Shown: positions 19,582 through 29,615 of the stretch, in pieces | How positions within the stretch are numbered: position 1 is the first letter of the stretch | Layout of the letters: each line of letters opens with the position of its first letter | Assembly: GCF_001667115.1 (NCBI RefSeq) | Contig: NZ_LZIJ01000025.1 | Coordinates: 1 to 52,129, forward strand | Source of the DNA: Mycobacterium sp. 852002-51163_SCH5372311 | GTDB lineage: Bacteria; Actinomycetota; Actinomycetes; Mycobacteriales; Mycobacteriaceae | Length of the DNA: 52,129 nt | Direction: 5' to 3' | Made by a program: the position numbers and the translations under genes | Notes under the pieces: model-generated | The model's input: only the letters and a program-made list of their open reading frames with translations | What the model was told of the DNA's origin: nothing | Database searches by the model: none

Positions 19582-19713
19582 TGGAACGGCGATGAGGATT
19601 GCGCGTCGAGTCTTTGGTAGTCTGCACGTCGGCCGACAACCGCGGGCAAGGGCGTTCGCCGGACACTTTTTGGGTCTGCGAAAGGTCTCTGACCAGCGGT
19701 TTTAGGCAGCCAA

Positions 19714-19785
19714 TGGGGTATGGTGTAATTGGCAACACAGCTGATTCTGGTTCAGCCATTCTAGGTTCGAGTCCTGGTACCCCAG
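19714..19785 (+). tRNA. glnU: tRNA-Gln (anticodon CTG)
   Basis: Folds as a cloverleaf: acceptor arms TGGGGTA (19714-19720) and TACCCCA (19778-19784), anticodon stem GCTGA/TCAGC enclosing TTCTGGT (anticodon CTG, reads CAG), and T-loop GGTTCGAGTCC. The discriminator is G19785. CCA is not fully encoded. Confidence 0.95.
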
Positions 19786-19892
19786 CAAAGTAGATTGGTC
19801 TCGCGCAAGGGGTTCGAGCAGAGGTCCCAGCGATCTCCAGCGATTAGGTGGGCCTACCCGGGTGAGATATGCTGACTGCTCGGATCGTGTCT

Positions 19893-19965
19893 GGCCCCGT
19901 CGTCTAGCGGCCTAGGACGCCGCCCTCTCACGGCGGTAGCGTGGGTTCGAATCCCATCGGGGCTA
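19893..19965 (+). tRNA. gluT: tRNA-Glu (anticodon CTC)
   Basis: Cloverleaf with acceptor GGCCCCG (19893-19899) and CGGGGCT (19958-19964), the first pair being G-U; D-arm GTCTAGCGGCCTAGGAC; anticodon stem CCGCC/GGCGG with loop CTCTCAC (anticodon CTC, reads GAG); T-loop GGTTCGAATCC. It lies 107 bases after tRNA-Gln and is probably cotranscribed with it. Confidence 0.96.
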
Positions 19966-19985
19966 CAAAAAACCGAGTAGACATA

Positions 19986-20017
19986 AATCCCCCAGTTTCC
20001 AGGCGGAACGGGGGATT
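19986..20017 (+). terminator. Stem-loop after the tRNA pair
   Basis: AATCCCCC (19986-19993) pairs perfectly with GGGGGATT (20010-20017), with further pairing inside (GTTTCC/GGAAC). It ends the tRNA transcript and also faces the end of the convergent PPOX gene. The T tract is short (TTGTTG). Confidence 0.7.
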
Positions 20018-20047
20018 GTTGCGTCTCAGCAAGCGAGGAACTCGCCC

Positions 20048-20548
20048 TTAGCTCGCGGCGGGTGCGGTAGAGCCGCCTACCGGCATGTGCGGCAACCCCA
20101 GCTTGCGGTGATCCCAGGAGCGGGCGCGTCGGCTGACGATACGTACGCCGACGCGCTTGTTCATCATCTGGTCGACCATGGGCTTCAAATCGTCGGTGTA
20201 GGGACCTGTATAGCGCTCCCAGACGCTGACCCCCACTCGGTGCAGCGCGTCGGGATCGTCGACAATCTCGGCAACGCCTTCGAAGGACACGCCGCGCAGG
20301 GTGTCGTAGGTATCGCCGTCCTCGATCAGGAAGCTCACCCGCGGATCGCGTTTGAGATTGACCGCTTTCTGCGACTTGGCCTTGGTCTCGAGCCAGATTT
20401 CGTCGTCGACCACGGCGTACCACATCGCGGTCAGATGTGGTTGGCCGTCACGGCCGATGGTGGCCAGGGTGCCGGTACGGCTCTTGACGACGAACTCGGC
20501 GATTTCCGCCTCGGACATGACGATGCTCGCGCGCTGGTTGGTTCCCAT
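20048..20548 (-). CDS. PPOX-class F420/FMN-binding protein
   Basis: Split beta-barrel protein of the pyridoxamine-phosphate-oxidase-like class, counterpart of Rv2991 (about 163 residues; here 166). Members of this mycobacterial group bind cofactor F420. Typical blocks: RTGTLATIGRDGQPHLTAMW (residues 29-48), KAKSQKAVNLKRDPRVSFL (cofactor phosphate binding) and the WERYTG segment. ATG at 20548. The reaction is not known. FbiD, needed to make F420, is encoded 8 kb away in the same window. Confidence 0.85.
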   Translation of the reverse strand: MGTNQRASIVMSEAEIAEFVVKSRTGTLATIGRDGQPHLTAMWYAVVDDEIWLETKAKSQKAVNLKRDPRVSFLIEDGDTYDTLRGVSFEGVAEIVDDPDALHRVGVSVWERYTGPYTDDLKPMVDQMMNKRVGVRIVSRRARSWDHRKLGLPHMPVGGSTAPAAS

Positions 20549-20634
20549 GGCGTCAGTTTGTCAGGCCGCGCCGACCGATTCTGCAGTGGTGGCGTCCAGC
20601 CTGCGGCCAGGGCGCGGTTGTCGGCGAGTTACTC

Positions 20635-20657
20635 GCCCTGGATGCAGGCTCGACGCC
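20635..20657 (+). repeat. Copy 1 of dispersed 23-base repeat
   Basis: A 23-base sequence containing GCAGGCTCGACG (20644-20655), identical but for one base to 29547-29569 on the same strand. Both lie in short intergenic gaps. The 126-base gap here, between the PPOX and IclR genes, shows nothing else. Confidence 0.7.
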
Positions 20658-20674
20658 CAGCTCCGAGGCGCGAA

Positions 20675-21376
20675 TCACAGCCGGCGGGTGAGCGCGTCAG
20701 CGGCGGCCAGTAAGTCCGCCGCCCAGCGTGCCCCCGGACGCCGCCCGATCCGGTCGATGGGCCCCGACACCGAGATCGCAGCGATGACGGCACCGCGGCC
20801 ATCGCGCACCGGCGCCGACACACTCGCGACACCAGGCTCGCGCTCGGCCACGCTTTGCGCCCACCCTCGCCGCCGCACATCAGCCAGCACCCGTCCGGTG
20901 AATTTCGCGCTCGGCAAGACCGCCGCTTGGGTGGCCGCGTCGCTGTGAGCCAGCAGCACTTTGGCTCCCGAACCCGCCGTCATCGGCAAGCGCGCCCCGA
21001 CCGGAACCGTATCGCGAAGGCCTGCAGGGGGTTCCACCGCGGCAATGCAGACCCGCGAAATGCCCTCGCGACGGTACAACTGCACGCTTTCGCCGGTGGT
21101 CTCGCGCAACTGCGGCAGCACCACCGAACCCGCCGCCAGTAGCGGATCGTTGACATGAGCCGCGAGTTCGGTGACCGCGGGTCCGAGACACCACCGGCCC
21201 TCGTCGTCGCGGCCCAACAGGCGATGAAACTCACACGCGGCGGCCAGCCGGTGCGCGGTAGCCCTGGGCAATCCAGTCCGCTCGCACAATTCGGCCAGCC
21301 CGCACGGAGATTCCGCGATGGTATGCAAAATGTCGACGGCTTTGTCGAGGACGCCGATACCGCTATGCTGTCTCAC
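20675..21376 (-). CDS. IclR-family transcriptional regulator
   Basis: Dimeric regulator with an N-terminal winged helix-turn-helix (residues 5-65: GVLDKAVDILHTIAES, LPRATAHRLAAACE) and a C-terminal effector domain (ARLPMTAGSGAKVLLAHSD; ISVSGPIDRIG). 233 residues, the same as Rv2989. GTG start at 21376. It is divergent from leuC across 85 bases; in Streptomyces and mycobacteria this pairing suggests an IclR protein that regulates leuCD and itself. The effector is unknown. Confidence 0.93.
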   Translation of the reverse strand: MRQHSGIGVLDKAVDILHTIAESPCGLAELCERTGLPRATAHRLAAACEFHRLLGRDDEGRWCLGPAVTELAAHVNDPLLAAGSVVLPQLRETTGESVQLYRREGISRVCIAAVEPPAGLRDTVPVGARLPMTAGSGAKVLLAHSDAATQAAVLPSAKFTGRVLADVRRRGWAQSVAEREPGVASVSAPVRDGRGAVIAAISVSGPIDRIGRRPGARWAADLLAAADALTRRL

Positions 21377-21406
21377 AAAGAGATATTAGCGTCTCGCATT
21401 CTGAGA
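21371..21406. promoter_or_regulatory. Candidate IclR operator in the leuC divergent gap
   Basis: Two short inverted repeats, TCTC-ACAAA-GAGA (21371-21383) and TCTC-GCATTCT-GAGA (21392-21406), lie one after the other at the start of the regulator gene and upstream of leuC. The first covers the regulator's own start codon. Position and symmetry suit autoregulation; the assignment is inferred. Confidence 0.4.
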
Positions 21407-21461
21407 TTACCAATCCGGGTGCCCGGCGCGCCGCGAATGACTGAACAGAGGCGACTTCGAG

Positions 21462-22883
21462 ATGGAATCCACTACCGGCAGGCCGCGCACGCTGGCCGAG
21501 AAGGTTTGGGACGACCACGTTGTGGTCCGCGGACAAGACGGGGCGCCCGACCTGATCTATATCGATCTGCATCTGGTGCACGAGGTGACCAGCCCGCAGG
21601 CCTTCGACGGCCTGCGCCTGGCGGGGCGCCCGGTGCGCCGCCCCGACCTGACGCTGGCCACCGAGGATCACAACGTGCCCACTATCGACATCGACAAGCC
21701 GATCGCCGATCTCGTGTCGCGAACCCAGGTGGAGACATTGCGGCGCAACTGCGCGGAATTCGGTGTCCGGCTATATCCGATGGGAAATATCGAGCAGGGC
21801 ATCGTGCATGTCGTGGGGCCGCAACTGGGCCTTACCCAACCGGGCATGACGATCGTCTGCGGCGACAGCCATACCTCTACCCATGGCGCGTTCGGTGCGT
21901 TGGCTATGGGTATCGGAACGTCGGAGGTCGAGCACGTGCTGGCCACCCAGACGCTGCCGCTGCGCCCGTTCAAGACCATGGCCGTCAATGTCGACGGCCA
22001 GTTGCCCGATGGCGTGACGGCCAAGGACATCATTCTGGCGTTGATCGCCAAGATCGGCACCGGCGGCGGCCAGGGTCATGTCATCGAATACCGGGGCAGC
22101 GCCATCGAATCGCTGTCCATGGAAGGGCGGATGACGGTCTGCAACATGAGCATCGAAGCCGGCGCACGTGCCGGCATGGTCGCTCCCGACGAGGTCACCT
22201 ACGAGTTCCTGCGAGGCCGCCCGCACGCGCCGACGGGCGCGCAGTGGGACGCCGCGTTCGCATACTGGCAGCAGTTACGCACCGACCCCGGAGCCCTCTT
22301 CGACACGGAGGTCTATCTGGATGCGGGCGCGTTGAGCCCCTTCGTCACCTGGGGCACCAACCCCGGACAGGGTGTGCCGCTGGCCGCGGCCGTGCCGGAT
22401 CCGGAGCTGATGACCGACGACGGGGAGCGTCAGGCCGCCGAGAAAGCATTGGCATACATGGACCTTCGGCCTGGAACGGCCATGCGCGATATCTCGGTAG
22501 ACGCCGTATTCGTCGGGTCTTGCACCAACGGTCGCATCGAAGATCTGCGGGTGGTGGCCGACATCTTGCGCGGCCGCAAGGTGGCATCAGGAGTGCGGAT
22601 GCTGGTCGTTCCGGGTTCGATGCGGGTGCGCGCACAGGCCGAAGCCGAAGGGCTGGGCGAGATTTTCGCGGCCGCGGGTGCCGAGTGGCGGCAGGCGGGA
22701 TGCTCAATGTGCCTGGGGATGAACCCCGATCAACTCGCGCCCGGGGAGCGATGCGCGGCGACGTCTAACCGCAATTTCGAAGGGCGGCAGGGCAAGGGGG
22801 GTCGCACTCATCTGGTGTCCCCGGCTGTTGCCGCCGCCACCGCGGTTCGCGGCACCCTTTCCGCGCCCTCAGATTTGAATTGA
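21462..22883 (+). CDS. leuC: 3-isopropylmalate dehydratase large subunit
   Basis: Aconitase-family [4Fe-4S] enzyme subunit converting 2-isopropylmalate to 3-isopropylmalate with LeuD, second step of leucine synthesis. 473 residues, same as M. tuberculosis. Cluster ligands: Cys in [14 protein letters not shown] and the pair in [26 protein letters not shown] closes the active site. Other blocks: [19 protein letters not shown] and [23 protein letters not shown] at 21462. First gene of leuCD, with the ATG of leuD 22 bases after its stop. Confidence 0.97.
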   Translation: MESTTGRPRTLAEKVWDDHVVVRGQDGAPDLIYIDLHLVHEVTSPQAFDGLRLAGRPVRRPDLTLATEDHNVPTIDIDKPIADLVSRTQVETLRRNCAEFGVRLYPMGNIEQGIVHVVGPQLGLTQPGMTIVCGDSHTSTHGAFGALAMGIGTSEVEHVLATQTLPLRPFKTMAVNVDGQLPDGVTAKDIILALIAKIGTGGGQGHVIEYRGSAIESLSMEGRMTVCNMSIEAGARAGMVAPDEVTYEFLRGRPHAPTGAQWDAAFAYWQQLRTDPGALFDTEVYLDAGALSPFVTWGTNPGQGVPLAAAVPDPELMTDDGERQAAEKALAYMDLRPGTAMRDISVDAVFVGSCTNGRIEDLRVVADILRGRKVASGVRMLVVPGSMRVRAQAEAEGLGEIFAAAGAEWRQAGCSMCLGMNPDQLAPGERCAATSNRNFEGRQGKGGRTHLVSPAVAAATAVRGTLSAPSDLN

Positions 22884-22904
22884 TTCGCCAGAACAGGAAC
22901 GAAT

Positions 22905-23501
22905 ATGGAAGCCTTTCACACCCACACCGGGATCGGCGTGCCGCTGAGACGGTCCAATGTCGATACCGATCAGATCATCCCCGCGGTATTTCTGAAGCGT
23001 GTCACCCGAACCGGTTTCGAGGACGGCTTGTTCGCGACCTGGCGATCGGATCCCTCATTTGTGCTAAATCTCAGCCCCTTTGACCGGGGTTCGGTGTTGG
23101 TCGCCGGACCCGATTTCGGTACCGGGTCATCGCGTGAGCATGCGGTCTGGGCGCTCATGGACTACGGGTTCCGGGTGGTTATCTCATCTCGGTTCGGTGA
23201 CATTTTCCGGGGCAACGCGGGCAAGGCGGGTCTGTTGGCCGCCGAAGTTGCCCAAGACGATGTGGAACTACTTTGGAAGCTGATAGAGCAGAGTCCGGGC
23301 TTGGAAATCACTGTCAATCTTCAAGATCGAAATGTCACCGCGGGAACAGTGGTGCTGCCGTTCAAGATTGACGATCACACCGCCTGGCGACTTCTCCAAG
23401 GACTCGACGATATAGCCCTTACGCTGCGGAAACTCGACGAGATCGAGGCTTTCGAGGCCGCCTATCCGGACTGGAAGCCGCGCACTGGGCCCACTTCCTG
23501 A
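22905..23501 (+). CDS. leuD: 3-isopropylmalate dehydratase small subunit
   Basis: Swivel-domain partner of LeuC, 198 residues as in M. tuberculosis. Markers: [20 protein letters not shown] (residues 17-36), [20 protein letters not shown] and [16 protein letters not shown]. The ATG at 22905 follows ACAGGAAC. The next 213 bases up to hupB contain the hupB promoter candidate and otherwise nothing recognisable. Confidence 0.97.
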   Translation: MEAFHTHTGIGVPLRRSNVDTDQIIPAVFLKRVTRTGFEDGLFATWRSDPSFVLNLSPFDRGSVLVAGPDFGTGSSREHAVWALMDYGFRVVISSRFGDIFRGNAGKAGLLAAEVAQDDVELLWKLIEQSPGLEITVNLQDRNVTAGTVVLPFKIDDHTAWRLLQGLDDIALTLRKLDEIEAFEAAYPDWKPRTGPTS

Positions 23502-23636
23502 CGCCTCGCAGAGGGGCGAATTCCGCCTCGGTCGGCGCGGTCAAGCGAAGCGGATTTCCCGGCCACACCACCGATCAAGGGCGGCAACCGGATTGCGGAA
23601 ATTCAGATTGCTGGGGCCTGAAATTGCGCGTGGCTC

Positions 23637-23666
23637 TTGGAAATCAAGTGGGTAAGGGTTTACCGT
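23637..23666 (+). promoter_or_regulatory. Candidate hupB promoter
   Basis: TTGGAA (23637-23642) and TACCGT (23661-23666) are 18 bases apart, 49 bases before the hupB ATG. A GGAGGG ribosome site follows at about 23704. The same TACCGT -10 is seen before ilvB. Confidence 0.5.
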
Positions 23667-23714
23667 GTCTGCTAGTCGGTTCCGAAACGAGGACCACTGG
23701 CTTGGAGGGTTTGG

Positions 23715-24368
23715 ATGAACAAAGCAGAGCTCATAGATGTGCTCACACAGAAATTGGGCTCGGACCGACGGCAGGCAACGGCCGCCGTCGAGAATGTCGT
23801 CGACACTATTGTGCGCGCGGTGCACAAGGGTGACAGCGTCACCATTACCGGTTTCGGTGTGTTCGAACAGCGGCGTCGCGCGGCACGGGTGGCCCGCAAT
23901 CCGCGTACCGGCGAGACGGTGAAAGTGAAGCCGACGTCCGTCCCGGCGTTCCGGCCGGGGGCTCAATTCAAAGCGGTTGTGTCTGGGGCACAAAAACTCC
24001 CGTCGGAAGGACCTGCTGTGAAGCGTGGTGTCGCAACGAGTACAGCCAAGAGAACCGCCAAGAAGGCGCCCGCCAAGAAGGCGACCAAGTCTGCGGCTAA
24101 GAAGACCGCCAGCAAGGCTCCGGCCAGAAAGGCCGCGACCAAGTCTGCGGCCAAGAAGACCGCCAGCAAGGCTCCGGCCAAGAAGGCCGCGACCAAGTCT
24201 GCGGCTAAGAAGACCGCCAGCAAGGCCACCGCTTCTGGGGCCAAGAAGGCTGCCGCCAAGACTCTGGCTCGCAAGACGAGCAAGGCTCCGGCCAAGAAGG
24301 CTGCGGCAAAGAGGCTTGCCAGCAAGTCACCCGCCAAGAAGGCGACCGCACGGCGGGGCCGCAAGTAA
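23715..24368 (+). CDS. hupB: Histone-like DNA-binding protein HupB (HU with H1-like tail)
   Basis: Nucleoid protein that compacts and protects DNA; in M. tuberculosis HupB also takes part in iron regulation. 217 residues (M. tuberculosis 214). Residues 1-95 are the HU fold ([55 protein letters not shown]). Residues 100-217 are a Lys/Ala/Ser/Thr tail of KAAK/KKTA units like eukaryotic histone H1. The tail is a tandem DNA repeat whose copy number can vary. Strong GGAGGG ribosome site. Confidence 0.97.
   Translation: MNKAELIDVLTQKLGSDRRQATAAVENVVDTIVRAVHKGDSVTITGFGVFEQRRRAARVARNPRTGETVKVKPTSVPAFRPGAQFKAVVSGAQKLPSEGPAVKRGVATSTAKRTAKKAPAKKATKSAAKKTASKAPARKAATKSAAKKTASKAPAKKAATKSAAKKTASKATASGAKKAAAKTLARKTSKAPAKKAAAKRLASKSPAKKATARRGRK
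24081..24226 (+). repeat. 54-base in-frame tandem repeat in the hupB tail
   Basis: Units begin at 24081, 24135 and 24189 (the third is partial, about 38 bases). They differ by only a few bases and encode [15 protein letters not shown](R/K)KA. The unit is 18 codons, so gain or loss by slippage keeps the frame. Confidence 0.9.
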
Positions 24369-24386
24369 CGCAGTAAATCTCAGGCA

Positions 24387-24427
24387 CAGATACCCTTCGG
24401 GTGGCGGCTGCCCCCGAAGGGTATCTG
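24387..24427. terminator. Bidirectional hairpin between hupB and mutT1
   Basis: CAGATACCCTTCGGG (24387-24401) pairs perfectly with CCCGAAGGGTATCTG (24413-24427) around an 11-base loop. It lies between two convergent genes and has no T tract, like many mycobacterial terminators. Confidence 0.8.
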
Positions 24428-24431
24428 CGTG

Positions 24432-25379
24432 TTATCCCTCTGCGTTGGCGCCCAGCGCGCCGCCGATGTGGTCTGCTGCCACCACTCGGCCCCCGGCCAG
24501 TGACAGCACCCACGTGCTGCCTTTGTGGTTGCGGGCTTTGTCGGCGCGTATCCCGTCGCGTTCACACCACCAGGCGATGAGGTCCGGAATTACCTTGCCC
24601 TGTGAGCAAATCACCGGTGTGCCCGACTTTTCGGCGATCTGCAGCATCCGGTTTCGGCCGCGTTTGGGGTTCTTGGCGTAGGCCTCCTCGGTGAGGCCCG
24701 GCTCGTTGTGAATGGGCACACCCAGTTCGGCCGCCAGGGGTTCCAGCGTCTGGTGGCAGCGCACCCGGTCGGCGGCATAGGCGTCAGTGGCACCGAAGGC
24801 CAGCAGCTGTGGAACCAGTGCCTCGGCCTGCGCCCGTCCCTTCTTGTCCAACGGCCGTTTGGTGTCGTCCCCTTTGTAGCGTGCCTTGCTGCCCGCCGTC
24901 CCATGCCGGACCACTAACACGGTGTGCGTATCTGCGGGCTGTTTGCCGAACCGGCGCAATACCTTTCGATCCTGTGGGTAGTCGAGCTTCTTCATCGCCT
25001 CGGCGAACGGCAACCAGACCATCTCGTCGACCTCGTTACCGGGGACGAAATCCCCACCGATGCTGCGCGCCGCCCAGTAACACACTTTCTTGATGCCTTG
25101 ATCGATCGGGTAGGTCACCGTAGCCAGCCGCCTGCCGAGGATGGCACGGTGACCCGTCTCCTCGAATACCTCTCGCGCGGCGGCCACCGGCGCGGTCTCG
25201 CCGGGGTCCACTTTCCCTTTGGGCAGCGACCAGTCGTCGTACCGCGGCCGGTGGATCACCGCTATTTCGACGGGGTTCTTGGCCGATTTGACCTGCGCGG
25301 GTCGCCACAACACTGCCCCGGCGGCGCAAACCACCCGGTTCCCCGAGCGGCGGCGGGTGGACGAGTTCTGGGGCGACAC
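24432..25379 (-). CDS. mutT1: MutT1 Nudix hydrolase with histidine-phosphatase domain
   Basis: Sanitises oxidised nucleotides (8-oxo-dGTP and 8-oxo-GTP; also diadenosine polyphosphates). 315 residues (M. tuberculosis 317). N-terminal Nudix domain with the complete box [20 protein letters not shown] (residues 55-74), then TG. The C-terminal domain starts with the RHG motif ([12 protein letters not shown]) typical of histidine phosphatases, which lets it remove a further phosphate; the later catalytic region is [12 protein letters not shown], where Gln stands in the usual His position. It lies 69 bases downstream of ppk on the same strand and is probably in one operon with it. Confidence 0.95.
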   Translation of the reverse strand: MSPQNSSTRRRSGNRVVCAAGAVLWRPAQVKSAKNPVEIAVIHRPRYDDWSLPKGKVDPGETAPVAAAREVFEETGHRAILGRRLATVTYPIDQGIKKVCYWAARSIGGDFVPGNEVDEMVWLPFAEAMKKLDYPQDRKVLRRFGKQPADTHTVLVVRHGTAGSKARYKGDDTKRPLDKKGRAQAEALVPQLLAFGATDAYAADRVRCHQTLEPLAAELGVPIHNEPGLTEEAYAKNPKRGRNRMLQIAEKSGTPVICSQGKVIPDLIAWWCERDGIRADKARNHKGSTWVLSLAGGRVVAADHIGGALGANAEG

Positions 25380-25448
25380 CTCAACTCCTGCAGGTCAATT
25401 CGGGCACGGCTGCTCGTGCTCGGAGGATATGGCCTTCGCACAGCGTCG

Positions 25449-27650
25449 TCAGGGGCTGCGGTGACGCTCCATCAGTGATACCTGGTGGTCGCGCACGTTC
25501 TCGCCTTCCCGGGGCGCAGCAGTCCACTGTCCGTCGGACCCGAGTTCCCAGCACCGGGTCGCGGGGTCCAACGCGGACTCGAACAAATCGTCCAGCTGGA
25601 TGGTGAGTCTCGGGTCTTTGACTTGAGCCATCACCTCGACTCGGCGGTCGAGATTGCGGTGCATCATGTCGGCGCTGCCGATCCAGAATTCGTCGATGGC
25701 GTTGAAGTGGATGATCCGCGAGTGTTCCAGGAAACGGCCGAGAATCGAGCGGACGACGATGTTCTCGGATATGCCTTCGGCACCCGGGCGGAGCGCGCAG
25801 ATGCCACGCACCACGATTTCGACCCGCACACCTTCCTGCGACGCACGGTAGAGCGCATCGATAACCTGTTCGTCGACAAGCGCGTTCATTTTGAGCCGGA
25901 TTCGCCCGCCCCCGTTTTTCCGGTGGGCGGCAACTTCGCGCTCGACACGCTCGATGATCCCGGTGCGAATGCCTCGAGGGGCTACCAACAGGTTGCGGTA
26001 CTCCAACTTACGGGAGTAGCCGGTCAGCGAGTTGAACAAGTCCGTCAGGTCCGCACCGATGTCGGGAGCGGCGGTCAGCAGACCGACGTCCTCGTAGAGC
26101 CGAGCGGTCTTACCGTTGTAATTGCCGGTTCCGATGTGGCAGTAGCGCCGGATCGTCGGTCCTTCGCGGCGCACCACCAGGCATGTCTTGCAATGCGTTT
26201 TGAGTCCGACGAATCCGTACACGACGTGTACGCCTGCCTGCTCGAGCTCACGCGCCCAACGGATATTGGCTTGTTCGTCAAAGCGCGCCTTGATCTCGAC
26301 CAGGGCCACCACTTGCTTTCCGGCTTCGGCGGCGTCGATGAGCGCGCGCACAATCGGCGAATCACCGGATGTGCGGTACAGCGTTTGTTTGATCGCCAGC
26401 ACGTTGGGATCGGCGGCGGCCTGCTCGATGAATCGCTGCACGCTGGTGGAGAACGAGTCGTACGGATGGTGTACCAGCACGTCACCTTCGCGCAGTGTCG
26501 CGAAGATGCTCTTGGGCGTCTCGCCCTCGGCGAAGGCGGGATGGGTCGCGGGAACGAACGTCCGGTCTTTGAGAGCCGGCCGGTCCAGGCCGTAGATCTG
26601 CCACAGCGACGACAAGTCCAGCAGCCCCGGCACTTCGATGACATCCCCGGGGTGTACGTCGAGTTCGCGCAGCAGCAATTCCAGCATGCCCTCGGTCATG
26701 TCGTCGGCGACCTCGAGCCGCACCGGCGAACCGAACCGCCGTCGCGCCAATTCCCGCTCCAGCGCCTGCAGCAGGTCTTCGTCGCGGTCCTCTTCCACCT
26801 CGAAATCGGCGTTGCGGGTAATGCGGAACGCGTGATGCTCGACAATCTCCATGCCCGGGAACAACACCGGGAGGAAGGCCGCGATCAACTCTTCCATCGG
26901 CAGGAACCGCACCTTGGCGTGGCCTTCGGCCTCGGCAGATATTTCGGCGCCTTCCCCGGCGCCCAGTTCTACGAAACGATCGACGTTGTCGGGCACCTTG
27001 ACCCTGGCGAAGTGCTGTCCGCCGTCGTCGGGTTGCCTGACGGTGATCGCCAGGTTCAGGCTCAGCCCGCTCACAAACGGGAACGGATGTGCGGGGTCGA
27101 CCGCGAGCGGTGTCAGCACGGGGAACACCTGCTCGTGGAAATAGGTCGACAACTGCTCGCGCTCAGCCTGATCCAGATCGTCCCACGTGACGATCGAGAT
27201 ACCCTCTTCGCCGAGCGCCGGTAGCACCGAATCCAGGAACACTCGTGCATGCCGGCTGGCGATGTGCTGTGTCTGTTCACCGATGCGGCGCAACTGCTCA
27301 CGCGGTGTCAGCCCGTCGGCGGACCGGACCGATAGGCCCATCTGGTCGCGCCGTTTCAGCCCGGCCACCCGGACCATGTAGAACTCGTCGAGGTTGGAGG
27401 CGAAGATCGCCAGGAACTTCGCCCGCTCCAATAGCGGCAGCGAGTTGTCGTCGGCCAGCGCGAGCACCCGCGCGTTGAAGTCCAGCCAGCTCAGTTCCCG
27501 GTTGAGGTAGCGGTCCTCTGGCAGCGCGTCGGTGATCGCCGCGGGAGTGGCGGCCGGTGGCGCTGCCAACGCCGAGTCGCCGGGAGACCACAGATCCTCG
27601 TCGGGCCGCGCCTCAGCTTCGATTTCAGTCACCCTGCGATCATTGCTCAT
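25449..27650 (-). CDS. ppk: Polyphosphate kinase 1
   Basis: Makes inorganic polyphosphate from ATP, linked to stringent and stress responses in mycobacteria. The start at 27650 ([19 protein letters not shown]) gives 733 residues; a GTG ten codons upstream is possible, but the MSNDR start agrees with the M. tuberculosis protein as I remember it. N domain ([20 protein letters not shown]), head domain, and the two catalytic PLD-like domains with [32 protein letters not shown] and [16 protein letters not shown] (phospho-His region), ending [20 protein letters not shown]. The 54 bases upstream lead from fbiD's stop. Confidence 0.96.
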   Translation of the reverse strand: MSNDRRVTEIEAEARPDEDLWSPGDSALAAPPAATPAAITDALPEDRYLNRELSWLDFNARVLALADDNSLPLLERAKFLAIFASNLDEFYMVRVAGLKRRDQMGLSVRSADGLTPREQLRRIGEQTQHIASRHARVFLDSVLPALGEEGISIVTWDDLDQAEREQLSTYFHEQVFPVLTPLAVDPAHPFPFVSGLSLNLAITVRQPDDGGQHFARVKVPDNVDRFVELGAGEGAEISAEAEGHAKVRFLPMEELIAAFLPVLFPGMEIVEHHAFRITRNADFEVEEDRDEDLLQALERELARRRFGSPVRLEVADDMTEGMLELLLRELDVHPGDVIEVPGLLDLSSLWQIYGLDRPALKDRTFVPATHPAFAEGETPKSIFATLREGDVLVHHPYDSFSTSVQRFIEQAAADPNVLAIKQTLYRTSGDSPIVRALIDAAEAGKQVVALVEIKARFDEQANIRWARELEQAGVHVVYGFVGLKTHCKTCLVVRREGPTIRRYCHIGTGNYNGKTARLYEDVGLLTAAPDIGADLTDLFNSLTGYSRKLEYRNLLVAPRGIRTGIIERVEREVAAHRKNGGGRIRLKMNALVDEQVIDALYRASQEGVRVEIVVRGICALRPGAEGISENIVVRSILGRFLEHSRIIHFNAIDEFWIGSADMMHRNLDRRVEVMAQVKDPRLTIQLDDLFESALDPATRCWELGSDGQWTAAPREGENVRDHQVSLMERHRSP

Positions 27651-27715
27651 CGCCCGTCGTGCGGCCAGCGCAGCGGGCACACTTATATATCGCTTTGCTC
27701 GTCAAGCCGCCCTCG

Positions 27716-28420
<705 letters not shown>

Positions 28421-28469
28421 TTAATCTGAAGCGCCGACAAGGCAATAGCGGGCTCACTGAGGAGGGCGG

Positions 28470-29489
28470 ATGGCCGGCACAACAGGCGCCGTGACGGTGA
28501 TGGGCGCCGGTGCGTGGGGTACGGCGCTGGCCAGGGTGCTCGCCGACGCCGGCGGGCCAGAGACACAGGTCATCCTGTGGGCGCGTCGCTCCGAGGTCGC
28601 CGAACAGATCAACGCCACCCGATACAACGGCGACTATCTGCCCGGTGCGCCGCTGCCGCCGAGCATCCGCGCGACCTCGGACGCCGAAGAAGCGCTGAGC
28701 GGCGCGACGACGGTGTTGCTGGGCGTGCCGGCGCAAACGATGCGCGGCAATCTCGAGCGGTGGGCGCCGTTGTTGTCACATGGCGCGACCCTGGCCAGCC
28801 TGGCCAAGGGCATCGAACTGGACACCTTGATGCGGATGAGCCAGGTCATCGTTGCGGTGACCGGTGTGGACCCCAGTCAGGTCGCGGTGATTTCGGGGCC
28901 GAACCTGGCCAGCGAGATCGCCGAGCGCCAGCCCGCTGCCACCGTCATCGCATGCAGCGACTCGGGCCGGGCGGTCGCCCTACAGCGCATGCTTAACAGC
29001 GGATACTTCCGGCCGTACACCAACTCCGACGTCGTCGGCACGGAAATCGGCGGGGCGTGCAAGAACGTCATCGCGCTCGCGTGTGGCATGGCGGCCGGTG
29101 TCGGCCTGGGCGAGAACACCGCAGCGGCGATCATCACGCGGGGACTCGCGGAGATCATGCGGCTCGGCATCGCGCTCGGTGCCAAGGGAGCGACGCTGGC
29201 CGGTCTGGCCGGAGTCGGCGACCTGGTGGCCACCTGCACCTCGCCGTATTCGCGCAACCGGTCGCTGGGCGAGCGCCTGGGCCGTCGCGAGAACGTGCAG
29301 TCGGCGTTGCAGGTCAAGGATGGTCATGTCGTCGAGGGGGTGACGTCGTGTCAGTCGGTGCTGGCGCTGGCGTCCAGCTACGACGTCGAGATGCCCCTTA
29401 CTGACGCGGTGCACCGGGTCTGCCACAAAGGGCTCTCGGTCGACGAGGCGATGGCATTGCTGCTGGGCCGCAGCACCAAGCCCGAATGA
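28470..29489 (+). CDS. gpsA: Glycerol-3-phosphate dehydrogenase [NAD(P)+]
   Basis: Reduces dihydroxyacetone phosphate to sn-glycerol 3-phosphate, the head-group for phospholipid synthesis; called gpdA2 in M. tuberculosis (334 residues; here 339). Dinucleotide motif [20 protein letters not shown] (residues 10-29), NRPATVI-type loop replaced by [19 protein letters not shown], the catalytic Lys in [20 protein letters not shown], and [10 protein letters not shown]. The ATG at 28470 is preceded by GAGGAGGG. Confidence 0.95.
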   Translation: MAGTTGAVTVMGAGAWGTALARVLADAGGPETQVILWARRSEVAEQINATRYNGDYLPGAPLPPSIRATSDAEEALSGATTVLLGVPAQTMRGNLERWAPLLSHGATLASLAKGIELDTLMRMSQVIVAVTGVDPSQVAVISGPNLASEIAERQPAATVIACSDSGRAVALQRMLNSGYFRPYTNSDVVGTEIGGACKNVIALACGMAAGVGLGENTAAAIITRGLAEIMRLGIALGAKGATLAGLAGVGDLVATCTSPYSRNRSLGERLGRRENVQSALQVKDGHVVEGVTSCQSVLALASSYDVEMPLTDAVHRVCHKGLSVDEAMALLLGRSTKPE

Positions 29490-29546
29490 GCGGGTTCGAG
29501 TGGCTCTCGAGACTGCGGCCACGGCGTTCGCGAGGCCCGCAAGCTA

Positions 29547-29587
29547 GCCCTGGACGCAGGCTCGACGCCAAGGCCGCAGGCTCGACG
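29547..29587 (+). repeat. Copy 2 of dispersed repeat plus partial third copy
   Basis: 29547-29569 matches 20635-20657 with one difference. The core GCAGGCTCGACG is repeated again at 29576-29587. It lies in the 126-base gap between gpsA and ddl, which holds no other visible feature. Confidence 0.7.
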
Positions 29588-29615
29588 ACAGCGCAACCGG
29601 TAGCCTCTGAAGGTT

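Noticed and set aside
19599..19623. Promoter for the tRNA pair (TTGCGC and TAGTCT)
   Set aside because: Spacing is only 13 bases; too poor to report as a feature.
24025..24365. hupB repeats considered as a CRISPR array or an added gene
   Set aside because: They are in-frame coding repeats of the Lys/Ala tail.
25485..27224. 579-codon plus-strand frame across ppk
   Set aside because: Antisense of a complete ppk; no recognisable protein.
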